From Oenanthe sinensis (taxonomy: Eukaryota > Streptophyta > Magnoliopsida > Apiales > Apiaceae): 64,000 nt of DNA. Under the pieces are notes generated by a model that was not told the origin of the DNA, did no database searches, and worked only from the letters and a program-made list of their open reading frames with translations. Positions within the stretch are counted from its first letter, which is position 1. Every line of letters begins with the position of its first letter. Location of the stretch: contig JAPMAC010000196.1 of NCBI GenBank assembly GCA_028671895.1, forward strand, positions 434,001-498,000. The letters are read 5' to 3'. Of this stretch, positions 22,739-34,500 are shown in pieces. The translations under genes were made by a program, and so were the position numbers.

Positions 22739-22752
22739 AAATAGGGGGAGAT
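22739..22752 (+). other. Polypurine tract of S2 copy A
   Basis: AAATAGGGGGAGAT directly before the LTR at 22753, in the S2 tail resumed after the S1 insertion. Confidence 0.9.
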
Positions 22753-23850
22753 TGTAAAGCATAATGTAACGTAGTATGTAATAGTGATAACGATAACTCA
22801 ACTAAGAAATAAAGACAGATAAATAATACTAATATGCAGCACATGAATCCAGAAAGACATACAAACAGAAAGCATACATACATCATTGCAGAACACTCAA
22901 GATGTAAAGTTTACTGAACGACAGTGAGAGAAGTTCATTAATATGTTCAGGACTCAGCAATAAATAAGTGTTCAGTAGATTTCAGACTAAAGGAAATGCA
23001 ATGATTCAAGTACAGTTGTGAAATGGTTTCAGTGATCAGAAGCAATGGAACAATCCAAAGTTAATCAGCTTAAGCAGAACAGAAGTCAAGGGAATTCAAT
23101 TCAGTGTTAGTCATTTTTGAACCAGACCAGTGCACTAAGCGTCAGCACAACAAGGAGATAATTACTTTGACTTATTAGAAGAAATTCAATTGATCAAGTC
23201 AGAAGCTCAACATAGACATAACCAAGCCTTAATTTATAGAATGTTCTAAGGCACCAAGGCAAAGATATGTGGCGCCTGCACTCTATAAGAAGAGTGTAGG
23301 CGCAACATAAGTTAATAGAAACATTCTAAGGCAAGGAGGAAGGTTTTGGTGGCGCTTGTACAAGGCAGGTGGTGTAGTGGCGTAACAAATCAATATGGTG
23401 GCGCAACAAACTTCTAGAGGCGCAACATACTTCTTTAGTGGGGCCTACACACCACCATCACTCTATAGGCGCAACAAAGGACTTATAAAATTGTGGAAAT
23501 CAATTTCCAAAAGTCTACAAATTATATATGGGTGAAAATCAATATGGACAGTAAGATATTCATTCATCATCAACAAAAGAGATACAGACTAGAGCTCCAT
23601 TAAAGAAATACAATTATATCACCCAACTATACTTCTATTGTAATATTGATTGAACCCATTGAAGCTAATCATTTGATTAGATGTGTAGCACCTCAGGGAT
23701 TTAATAATTAATTGTTATTTTCCCGAATCTTTGTGTTTCATTTACTGCCATTTTAATATCTCAAGACCATAAATACTTAATCCGCAATATAACGAAAAAT
23801 ATACAACATCATATTCAACCCCCCCTTCTATGATGATTTTTGACCTAACA
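22753..23850 (+). repeat. S2 LTR-A, 1,098 bp
   Basis: Starts TGTAAAGCATAATG and ends TTTGACCTAACA. It contains hairpin repeats (23268-23480), an AT-rich TATA region (ATTATATATG near 23521) and the CAACCCCCCCTTCTA run near the end. It has the same length as LTR-B, with about six substitutions seen by eye. Confidence 0.93.
23268..23480. repeat. GGCGCC hairpin repeats in S2 LTR-A
   Basis: Four or five imperfect units. The clearest pairs GCGCCTGCACTCT (23272-23284) with AGAGTGTAGGCGC. The arms differ in sequence from those of the spacer hairpins but still pair. A matching set lies in LTR-B at about 25013-25220. Confidence 0.8.
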
Positions 23851-24132
23851 GTTTGTCTTCAGGGTCTTACAGCAAAGGAGGTTATAAGACAGGGATGGTA
23901 GACCGCAGTAAGTTCAAGTGCTATAACTGTTATGAACCCGAGCATTTTGCTACAGAATATCGGAGGCCTAAGCAAGGAAAAGAAAGAAAGGAGTCTTATG
24001 ACAAACTCAAGCAAAAGTATGATGCACTGGTAAAGAAACATCAGGGCAGAACTTATATAGCCGAGGGAAAGAGCTGGGATGACTCAAACAATGATGAAGA
24101 TGAGACATATGGAAATGTTGCACTAATAACCG
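23851..24132 (+). pseudogene. gag: S2 gag fragment (zinc-knuckle region only)
   Basis: The LTR abuts sequence encoding RSKFKCYNCYEPEHFATEY with no PBS, leader or N-terminal gag. The zinc knuckle is degenerate: its last Cys is Tyr and both usual Gly positions are changed. The frame then joins third-ORF tail sequence near 24130, showing a large internal deletion from gag to the third ORF. Confidence 0.8.
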
Positions 24133-24305
24133 CTTTTCTCACCGAAGATTTGAAGAATTAGAAGGACCACAATACTCTTGAAGTGGAAGCTAGAGACATA
24201 GTGAAGGCAAGGTTGGAGCAGAAGGAAGAAGCGCTCAGAAATCATTACTCTGAAACAAGATCTAAATATAAGCAAGACTCAGTACAAAGAAGTAGAAGAT
24301 CATAG
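24133..24305 (+). pseudogene. Duplicated S2 third-ORF tail
   Basis: Matches 5343-5391 plus 9475-9606 with only a few changes and with neither insertion present. It is therefore a duplicate made before the solo LTR and S1 inserted. It is followed by 190 bp of 3' untranslated S2 sequence ending in a PPT. Confidence 0.8.
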
Positions 24306-24481
24306 AATTATCTTTTCAGACTAGAGGAACAAATTTTTATTGTACACAAGAAATCTGGAAATGTAAAATCTAATCTAGAATGTAATTAATATTATTTACT
24401 GTCTTTATGCACTTTACTTTTTCTTGTAAGTATCAGTTGAGTTATCCTCTCACAGGATTTGCTTGTCGAACTCTAACACAC

Positions 24482-24495
24482 AAATAGGGGGAGAT
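24482..24495 (+). other. Polypurine tract before S2 LTR-B
   Basis: AAATAGGGGGAGAT immediately upstream of LTR-B, as before LTR-A and LTR-C. Confidence 0.9.
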
Positions 24496-25593
24496 TGTAA
24501 AGCATAATGTAACGTAGTATGTAATAGTGATAACGATAACTCAACTAAGAAATAAAGACAGATAAATAATACTAATATGCAGCACAGGAATCCAGAAAGA
24601 CATACAAACAGAAAGCATACATACATCATTGCAGAACACTCAAGATGTAAAGTTTACTGAACGACAGTGAGAGAAGTTCATTAATATGTTCAGGACTCAG
24701 CAATAAATAAGTGTTCAGTAGATTTCAGACTAAAGGAAATGCAATGATTCAAGTACAGTTGTGAAATGGTTTCAGTGATCAGAAGCAATGGAACAATCCA
24801 AAGTTAATCAGCTGAAGCAGAACAGAAGTCAAGGGAATTCAATTCAGTGTTAGTCATTTTTGAACCAGACCAGTGCACTAAGCGTCAGCACAACAAGGAG
24901 ATAATTACTTTGACTTATTAGAAGAAATTCAATTGATCAAGTCAGAAGCTCAACATAGACATAACCAAGCCTTAATTTATAGAATGTTCTAAGGCACCAA
25001 GGCAAAGATATGTGGCGCCTGCACTCTATAAGAAGAGTGTAGGCGCAACATAAGTTAATAGAAACATTCTAAGGCAAGGAGGAAGGTTTTGGTGGCGCTT
25101 GTACAAGGCAGGTGGTGTAGTGGCGTAACAAATCAATATGGTGGCGCAACAAACTTCTAGAGGCGCAACATACTTCTTTAGTGGGGCCTACACACCACCA
25201 TCACTCTATAGGCGCAACAAAGGACTTATAAAATTGTGGAAATCAATTTCCAAAAGTCTACAAATTATATATGGGTGAAAATCAATATGGACAGTAAGAT
25301 ATTCATTCATCATCAACAAAAGAGATACAGACTGGAGCTCCATTAAAGAAATACAATTATATCACCCAACTATACTTCTATTGTAATATTGATTGAACCC
25401 ATTGAAGCTAATTATTTGATTAGATGTGTAGCACCTCAGGGATTTAATAATTCATTGTTATTTTCCCGAATCTTTGTGTTTCATTTACTGCCATTTTAAT
25501 ATCTCAAGACCATAAATACTTAATCCGCAATATAACGAAAAATATACCACATCATATTCAACCCCCCCTTCTATGATGATTTTTGACCTAACA
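24496..25593 (+). repeat. S2 LTR-B, 1,098 bp
   Basis: Same start, end and length as LTR-A; I counted about six substitutions. It contains the same hairpin repeats (about 25013-25220). Directly downstream comes the same truncated gag start as after LTR-A. Confidence 0.93.
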
Positions 25594-27081
25594 GTTTGTC
25601 TTCAGGGTCTTACAGCAAAGGAGGTTATAAGACAGGGATGGTAGACCGCAGTAAGTTCAAGTGCTATAACTGTTATGAACCCGAGCATTTTGCTACAGAA
25701 TATCGGAGGCCTAAGCAAGGAAAAGAAAGAAAGGAGTCTTATGACAAACTCAAGCAAAAGTATGATGCACTGGAAAGAAGAATCAGGGCAGAGCTTATAT
25801 AGCCGAGGGAAAGAGCTCGGATGACTCAGACAATGATGAAGAAGAGACATATAGAAATGTTGCACTAATGGCAGACTCTTCAGAGGCATCACCTCAGTCA
25901 TCCAAGGTATCATTTCTTTCCACAGTTAATATGTCTAATTCTGATTATAAGAAAACTGTAGAAGATCTTAGTGTAGAAATGTTTAACATTCACACAAGCA
26001 TGCTAGCATCTAAAGAAGAAAATGCTAAACTAGTTCTAAAGAATAAAATGCTAGAAGCTAGAAATGAAGAACTAGAGCTTGCATGTGTTAACTTAGAAGA
26101 TCTGAAATAGAAGATATAATATCTACAGAATAGAGACAACTGCAACCAGGAAGTAAAAACTGCGGTTAGGAATAAAATTTCTGAGTTAGAGTTAAAACTT
26201 CAGGCTTATAAGAAATATGTTAATCTTGTTAAGGTGGCAATAGATAAATAAGTCATAGGTTAGAAAACTGGAATATGATTTGACTATGATAAAAAAGAAG
26301 GAAAGACACATGTGGAATCAATTGCTGAGGAAAGTCCTGTGAAGCAATATATTCCACATGTGTTAAAAAATATTGTTAAGCCCCTATAGAAGAAGTTTGT
26401 CTTCGAACCCCTAGATGAAGAATAGATTTTAATGAAAGAAGAAATTCTTGCTAAGGATCAAAAGAAAGAGGAAGTAAGTAAAATGGAGTTGCTAAGAAAT
26501 CTGTAAAAATTGTAGAACCTATGGAACATATTAAAAGTAATTTAGGCAACAAGAATGAAAAATGAAAGCTAACAGAAATGGCAAGATAGGTGTTAACAAG
26601 AAAAATGATTACGCCTATTCTCCTAAAGCAATTAGGAAAGTTTGTAATAATTGTAATTCTACTGGTCATCTTACACATGCATGCAAAAAGATAAAAGTAG
26701 TAAAAGAAGAAACTCCTAATGTGCTTGTCATGCCTGCCATGTCTATCACTCATCAACCATGTGGTAAAGTAGGATGCATGCCATGTGCTTTCAACATCAT
26801 GTTCGCATACATAAACTTAATGAATTCATCATCTAGTATTTGTATCAATACAGATGCGAACATGAATATAAAGCATGTTAGGGCAAAGACTGCTAGTCCT
26901 CCTAAGTCTAGGAAGGAAGCCCCTATCCCTAAGCCTAAAGACATTCCTGTGAGGGCTAAACCAAAGGGCAAGGGCACAGTCGATGAGAAAGACAAGGACC
27001 AGAAAATTTCTACAGCTAAATTTGTTTACTTATCTAAAGCCTCTTGGACCCAATCAAATTTGGGTGCCAAAGAAGAAGTAA
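25594..27081 (+). pseudogene. gag: S2 copy B gag, 5'-truncated and decayed
   Basis: Begins at the degenerate first zinc knuckle (CYNCYEPEHFATEY, last Cys lost). An acidic segment with stops near 25800 follows, then a coiled-coil-like part (25868-26110) with TAG at 26108, further stops to 26560, and a good second knuckle CNNCNSTGHLTHAC (about 26653). A Cys-rich CGKVGCMPC motif also resembles S3. The gag frame ends TAA 27079-27081 after Trp-Val-Pro-Lys. The N-terminal capsid part is absent, so this copy cannot supply Gag. Confidence 0.8.
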
Positions 27082-30000
27082 TCAATCTGTGGTTGCAGGG
27101 CATAACAAAGAACAAGTGTGTCATGTGGATTCTCAAAAGCGGCTGTTCAAGGTATATGACTGGTGATTGGGCCCTACTATCAGATGTGATTGAAAAAGCT
27201 GGCCTGAAATTGGAAATATTATCATAGAAAATATCTCTCTTGTGGATGGATTAAAGCACAACCTTCTAAGTATCAATCAGTTCACTAACAAGGGCTTCAA
27301 AATAACTTTCTAGAAAGAAAGATGTGCAATCCAAAACAGGAAAGATGTGAAGCTTACTCTTCAAGAAGTGAGAAAGGGGAATCTTTTTGTAGCTGAATTA
27401 TTCTCTACAAGCAAAGGCGAAGCTCAATGTTTTTATAGCAAAGCTTCAACAGAGGACAGTTGGTTATGGCATAAGAAACTTTCACACCTAAACGTCAATG
27501 CAATGAACTCTTTAGTTAAGAGGGAATTGGTTAGAAGTTTACCTGAGATGAAATTCTGTCAAGAAGGGTTATGTAAAGCATGTAAAAAAGGGAAGTCAAA
27601 GAAAGCATCTCACCGAAGTAAAGATTCTTCAGACATTACTGAACCACTGCAACTTTTGCATATGGATTTATTTGGTCCAGTCAATGTCATGTCTATGTCA
27701 AGGAAGAGATATGCACTAGTAATTGTAGATGACTACTCTAAGTACACGTGGGTGTTATTTCTAGCCTCGAAGGATGAAGCCCCTCAAACAATCATAGATA
27801 TAGAGGTAGAAGTTGGTTTGCCTGTCAGGAAAATTAGGTCTGACAATGGAGCAGAATTCAGGAATATAAACCTGAATGAATTCTGTGTTAAAAAAGGTAT
27901 ATCAAGACTATATTCAGCGCCCAGAACTCCACAACAGAATGGAGTAGTAGAAAGGAAGAACAGAACATTGGTTGAACTAGCAAGAACATTACTGAATGAA
28001 GCTAAGTTACCTCTATACTTTTGGGCTGAAGCAGTCAACACAGCTTGCTACACTAAGAATCGTACCCTGATTAATAAAGATCATGAAAAGACTCCATACA
28101 AGATAATGGCAAACAAGAAACCAACACTGAAATACTTTCATGTGTTTGGAGCAAAGTGCTTTATATTGAAAAATGATGAGCATCTAGGAAAGTTCAAATC
28201 CAAGGCTCATGAAGGCATATTTCTTGGCTACTCTCTGGAATCTAAGGCATACAGGGTTTATGTGATTGAACACAAGAAGGTCATTGAAAGCATGAATGTA
28301 ACTTTCGATGATCTCAAACTCCCAAGTCTACAAAGAGCAGACGACACTGAAACTCTACAGTTTCAAAATTTGAACTCAGATGAAGGTGAAATAGAACCTG
28401 AAGTTGCAACAAAAAATCAAGTACCAAATGAGAATATCAACAATGATGATTCTGACTCTAGTAGTGGAAACTGTGGAAGATTCATAAAAACTATTAGTAG
28501 TGATAGAGAATCTCATTCTCAACCAAGCAGCAGCTCATGGGGAGCAACTGAAGAATCTACTAGCGGGACTCAACACTTTAATGATTATCATGCTGAATTT
28601 TCTAGGGCAAATCTTCCTAAACATAGGTTATGGAGTAGAGCTCACCCCTTTGAGTTGATTCTAGGAAATACAGATGCTGGAGTTCAAACTAGACGTGCTT
28701 CTCAGAATGAATGCTTATTCTCTGGTTTTATCTATGAAATAGAGCCAAAGAAAGTGGAAGAAACATTGGAACATCCAGATTGGGTAATAGCCATGCAAGA
28801 AGAACTCAATCAGTTTCAAAGACAGAAAGTTTAGAAGATGGTACCCAGGCCAAAGAACAAGTCTATAATTCGCACAAAGTGGGTATTCAGAAATAAACTG
28901 GATGAAGATGGAATTGTTATGAGGAACAAAGCCAGACTGGTTGCTAAGGGTTATTCCCTAGAAGAAGGAATAGATTATGATGAAACATATGCACCAGTGG
29001 CAAGGCTTGAAGCTATCAGGATTTTTTTGGCATTTGCAGCACATTCCAACTTTAAAGTCTATCAAATGGATGTGAAGAGTGCATTCCTGAATGGAGAGCT
29101 TGAAGAAGAAGTGTATGTGGAACAACCCCCAGGGTTTGAAGATCCTGAATTTGCAGATTTTGTATACTTCCTCTTCAAGGCACTCTATGGCCTAAAGTAA
29201 GCACCTCGGACATGGTATGACACTCTATCTATATTCATACTTGAAAATGGTTTCACTAGAGGTGTCATAGATAAGACATTGTTTTATAAAATGCATAAAA
29301 ATGACATGATATTAGTACAAGTATATGTGGATGACATTATATTTGGTTCTACTAATGATCAATTATGTAGTAGATTTGCTAAGTTAATGCAGAGTAGGTA
29401 TGAAATGAGCATGATGGGAGAGTTGAATTACTTCCTTGGACTCCAAGTAAGCCAAAGGACGGATGAAATCTTCATTTGCCAGACAAAGTACATCAAAGAT
29501 CTTTTGAAGAAGTATGGTCTTGAAGATGCATCAACAGCTAAAACTTTAATGGCAACTGCCACTAAGCTTGATCAAGATGAACCTGGTAAGAAGGTAGATA
29601 TCACAAGCTACTGAGGTATGATCGGCTCATTACTTTACCTAACTGCAAGTAGGCCAGATATTATGTTTTCTACATGCTTGTGTGCTAGGTTCCAGTCTAA
29701 CCCTAAAGAATCACATCTTATAACTGTTAAATGGATTTATAGGTATCTTAAGGGAAGTCTGAATCTTAGAATTTGGTACCCTAAAGATACAGGTTTTGAC
29801 CTTGTTGGCTATACAGATTCTGATTATGCAGGTTGTAGGATTGATAGAAAAAGTACATCAAGGTGTTGTCAATTCCTTAGTAGAAGATTGGTGTCCTGGT
29901 ATAGCAAAAAACAGCACTCAGTTGCAATGTTAACAGCTGAAGCTGAATATGTTGCTGCTGGAAGTTGCTGTGCACAAATTCTGTGGATAAGGAACCAACT

Positions 30001-30271
30001 TCAAGACTATGGACTGTTGCTGAACAAAATTCCAATATTATATGACAACACAAGTGCCATAGCCATCACAAATAATCCTGTTCAACATTCAAGGACCAAG
30101 CACATTGATATCAGGTATCATTTCATAAGAGAGCATGTCATGAATGATACTGTAGAGTTACATTTTATACCTACAGAGCAGTAAATTGCAGACATCTTCA
30201 CTAAACCACTAGATGAAATCACTTTCACTAGACTGGTTTGTGAACTTGGGATGTTAAATTCCACTAACTAA
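27082..30271 (+). pseudogene. pol: S2 copy B pol, multiple stops
   Basis: Protease is present but its catalytic Asp is replaced (MWILKSGCSRYMTGD, AAA codon at 27135) and about 60 bp are lost near 27210. Integrase is well kept (WHKKLSHLN, CKACKKGKS, HMDLFGP, SDNGAEF, VVERKNRTL). RT keeps YVDDIIFGS near 29326. RNase H keeps YTDSDYAG and DNTSAI. In-frame stops lie at 28832 (Trp to TAG), 29198 (Gln to TAA), 29612 (Arg to TGA) and 30182 (Gln to TAA); all fit C-to-T or G-to-A changes. SIRE lineage by its close similarity to the S1 pol. Confidence 0.9.
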
Positions 30272-30777
30272 TTATTTAGTAATCTAAAACTACAATTTGA
30301 AGCTGATAAATTCACTGGTTAATTAATAATTAATATTTTTTTAGACTTGTGAATTTATCTACCAAATTATTTTCCAGTTAATAGGATTAAATATTAGATA
30401 AATACCTTGTGCATGCCTGCTAATTTTATTAATCTGGTATTTATTTAATTTTGATGTTAAAAATATTTAAGTGCTTGTATTTAAATGACAAATTCTTGGC
30501 ACTTAATATATTTAAATAATATTTGAAATTATTTTAAATAAAGAGGATAAATATTTATATTTATTCCTATATTTAAAATAAAAATAAAATAATAAAAAGT
30601 ATAATTTATTTATGATAATAATTTTAACAGTTAATGTTATTATTGTTATTAATAAATATCTGGTGAAATAATATTTTTGACTAATTAATTATTATTGATT
30701 AATTATTCAAATTATTCATAAATATTATTTATTTATTAATAGCAAAATCTAGGAGGCCTTTAGATTTTTCCAAGTAT
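30272..30777. other. AT-rich pol to third-ORF spacer, S2 copy B
   Basis: Homologous to 59-582. No ORF or RNA gene seen. Confidence 0.6.
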
Positions 30778-31102
30778 TTAGTGGCGCTTAGTATGTTTAT
30801 TGGCGACTATACAGTGGTTTGACTATATAGGCGCAATATATCTAATCCCAAGTACTCAAAAAAAATTATTGTAAACTCAAGTGGTGCCTATAGGTTTTGT
30901 TGCGCCTACACAGTACTTGCACTGTAAAGACGCAACAAAATACTTAATAGGATTTTGTTGATCTTGTGGTGCTAGGGGACTTTGTGGCGCCTACACAGTG
31001 CATTCACTGTGAAGGCGCAACAAAACAGCTTAACAAGATTTTGTTGCGCTATGAACTTTTGTGGCGCCCTACACAGTACTTGCACTGTGTAGGCGCAACA
31101 AA
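30778..31102. repeat. GGCGCC hairpin array, S2 copy B
   Basis: Four units, near 30780-30836, 30915-30945, 30982-31022 and 31062-31100. The third pairs CACAGTG (30994-31000) with CACTGTG (31005-31011) inside GCGCC/GGCGC outer arms. The fourth pairs TACACAGT with ACTGTGTA. The same array lies in copy A. Confidence 0.85.
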
Positions 31103-31138
31103 AGTACTTAGTTATTTGTATATCCGTTTCATGGCTCC

Positions 31139-31146
31139 TATAAATA
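31139..31146 (+). promoter_or_regulatory. TATA-box candidate for the third ORF, S2 copy B
   Basis: TATAAATA 37 bp after the last hairpin and 443 bp before the ATG at 31589. The 440 bp between box and ATG is AT-rich leader without another gene. Spacing is like copy A (435 bp). Confidence 0.45.
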
Positions 31147-31588
31147 CACGCAAGGGTTTTTGTTACGTTCATTTCTTACTTACACATTATATACACTCTT
31201 AAGACGCAAGAAAAACTTCACAGATCTACATTTTTAATCGAACAAATCTAAGCCAATTCTTGTCCAAATTTTAATCTAAAACCAGTTCTGTGGAACCCAT
31301 AATCGTATCTTTTATTTGCAAGTGGTCTCATTAATTTTGGTTAAGGATATAAAATTTTCAATTTTTGTAAATTTCGAACTGATTGGCTAGGGTTTGTTAA
31401 TTTTAAAATCGATTAAAAATTTTAATAAAACTTAAAGTGTGCTTAACATTACTAGGAGATTATCATATATTTATTTTACGAAAATCCAAGTATTTTTTTA
31501 AATTTTAGGGTTTGGTTCATAATTTATTAAAATTAATCGATCTTAATTAGTAATTTTAATTCGTACAAATTATCTCTCAATTTATAAA

Positions 31589-34500
31589 ATGGCAGGTAAT
31601 TTTGAGATTACAAAGACTAATTATTTATCTATTTTAGTAAATGATTGAACTAAAGTAGGAGAGTTAGGTTACTGGGCTCAATTTTTAAATGAACAGTCTA
31701 TAATCCGGTACTCACTAACGGCTTCTGTTCCTTTGAATAGAAATTTATTAAGACATGTATACAGATCTGCACTGGACACATCTGCAGATGGCATCTCAGC
31801 CTTTACTTGCAAAATACAGAGACAGAAGGTGCGAATCACTAAGAACGACTTTAATAGAGCACTTCATTTGCTATCTGAAGATTTTGAAGACGAACCATCA
31901 CAAGCGGATCTGGACAATTTCGTTATGTTCCTACACTGCACCAGAGTGAACAATAATCTTCCAAAGAAGATTTACAAAAACCACCTACCCAAGGAGTGGA
32001 ATTTATTCTTCAACATCTTATCTCACTGTTTTGCACCAAAGACAGGTGGATTCTACGGAATTACACAGTTCAACAAGGTGATTGGGTATGCGGTGGCATC
32101 TGGTTCCAGAATAAATTTTGGCAAGTTGATCATGATAGAGATTCTTAAGAACCAGACCAAGATGGAGAACTTCTGTTTGTATCCCAGATTCTTGCAGCTG
32201 GTGTTGAATCAAGTGCTGCGAGCTGACCAGCTGCAAATGTTTTAGAACAGTCCATTGGAAGAGTCACCTTCACTCTAGTTCAAGACAATTCTATTGCTAC
32301 AGAATGAGGCTAACTATCCCAATAGGTATACTCCTGCTCCGATGACTGACCCTATCAGCGATTTCTTTGATCTTCTTAGACAGGTTAATGAAGAAGATGT
32401 AGAAGAAGAAAAAGGAGTAGCAACAACCTCTGAAGAGGGTAATGAAGCTGAAACCTCAAGTGAGTCTGGAAACTCAGCAGCATCAGAAGAGGAAGAATAA
32501 AGCTCTAGAAAAGAAGATGAAATTATGGAAGAGGCTGGTTCTGAACATGAGAAAAAACTAATTCCTGAAGAAGAAGTACAAAGGAGAAGCCCTGAAATTC
32601 AAACAGAGGAGATAGTTGTTGAGGCAGAAGTGGAAGAGCCTCAGACTACAGAGGTGTACATCCACAACATTTCTGATGAATAAATGGACAAAGGTACACT
32701 TCTTGACTTTGACTTTTCTGCTTTTCTAACTGATGAATTTGTCACAATATCTCCTACTATGTCTCAAACGGCAATGCACACACTAGAGCCCTCAGTGGCC
32801 TTTGAACCTGGTAATGAACTTGGTCAAAACCAACCAGTTCTAATCACTGCCAAAGAACAACAAACACTCCCTTCATCTCCTCAAACCAGAAAAAGAACCT
32901 TTGATATAGATGATATGAGTGAGTCCCTACCAAATCGGGAAATTTTTGAAATATTCCCTATAGCTCTGCCTTCTAGAAAATGTCATAAAATGGATTTTAG
33001 ACCTAAGGCAACTGTGAGCCAGGAACTTGATTCTCCAATCTCTGATGACATTATCTTTCTTCGTAACCTCAATTCTGAAATTGATAAAATCTTGAAAGGT
33101 CCGGGAATAGAATCAGAGGTTGTAACATTATCCGCTACTTCAGTAGCTAGTACTGTTTTGGTTGAACCAATTCAGAACCTGTCTTCTCAGACAGTAGGGG
33201 GCATCACTGACTCTGATGAGCCATTCATTACATTGTCAAATGTGGTAACCCCCCTGGACTTAATATCTCCAGATCCTATTCAGGATGTTTTCCCTCCCCA
33301 AATGGGTGAAATAGAAAGGCAACTCTCCCATAGAAGGGAAGAGGTCTTCATTCAAGGAGTAGCTGCATCAGCAGCAGTACCACCTCAAGTAGAAATGCCT
33401 TCACAGGCTACGCGGGGCACCATAGGCTCTCATTTGTCAAACATTACATTGCCTGAGGTGGTGACCCCCCTGGAGATTCAAATTCCAGCTCTTACAATGG
33501 AGGTCATCCCCACTTTATCAGGTAAGGCGGAGGGACAACACACCCATAGAAGGGATGTGAACTCTATTAATAGAGTATCTGCTACTTCTGTAGTAGAACC
33601 TGTTCAGGGTGTCTCTGAGAAGGTAATGCCTTCATTGCCTTCAGCTGGCATCACGGATTCTACAAAATTGCCTATCATTACAGAATCCACAGTGGTGACC
33701 ACACTGCGTCTCAACCCCCCAATTCCTGAAAAAGGAGTTCTCCCCACCCATAGTGGTCTGGTGAAGAGGCAACCTACCCATAGAAGGATAGGGATTTTAA
33801 TGCAGGTACAAAAGATCAGGATGTGCTAATGAATAAAATGAGTGACACACTTAACCTTAGTGATATTTTATTCCCTAACCCTGATTATCCGAGTGTGAGT
33901 GTTGAGGGTCGTGCTAGAATAGATATAGTGAAGAGTGAGACACCCGCTAACCAAACAAACACCCCACACATTGCACACACTGCACACAGCCAAAAGATTC
34001 TAAATCTGGAGGCCCAAGTAATAGAAATTCACTATTCAATAAGAAAGATCTCGGAGGTACAGGAGCAGTAGAGAGAAGAAATCAAAGAAATCAAAGATTT
34101 GGTCAAACAACTTTTGGCTCAGAAAGTTCCTATTTCCACTCAATCAACTTCAACAACTCAGATTCATATGGTCAGAAGGGAGGATAACCCAACTGATGGG
34201 GAAAGGTCAGCACAAGAAAAAGTTGGAGTTGAAATGATCTTGGAATACACAGCTTAGGGGGAGTCAGATATCTTCTATAGACCTGGAGCTAGGAAACTTG
34301 AAGAAGGAGAAATATTTGAACCCTGTGTGTCACTGGAGATTCTAACAGAGATTGAAATAGAGGAAACTGCAAAAGCTGCAGGAATAGATGTTGAGGAGGA
34401 GTTTGCTGAAGAATATGCTTTTGATAATGACTGTCTTCTAGTTGATGTAGATGAAGTTATTACTCAAAACGTAGTTCAGGCTCAAGAGTTGATGAAAAGA

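Larger units (their letters stand above)
1..23850 (+). mobile_element. SIRE-lineage Ty1/copia element, family S2, copy A (3' half)
   Basis: The 3' half of a Sirevirus-type element whose 5' half lies left of the window. In order it shows the last codons of pol (1-58), a spacer with hairpin repeats, a broken third ORF (1362-5379 and 9475-9606), a polypurine tract (22739-22752) and the LTR at 22753-23850. Two later insertions interrupt it: a solo LTR at 5392-9469 and a complete S1 element at 9768-22718. Removing both, each with its target duplication, gives a sequence collinear with S2 copy B (30213-37273). The assignment rests on that collinearity. Confidence 0.85.
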
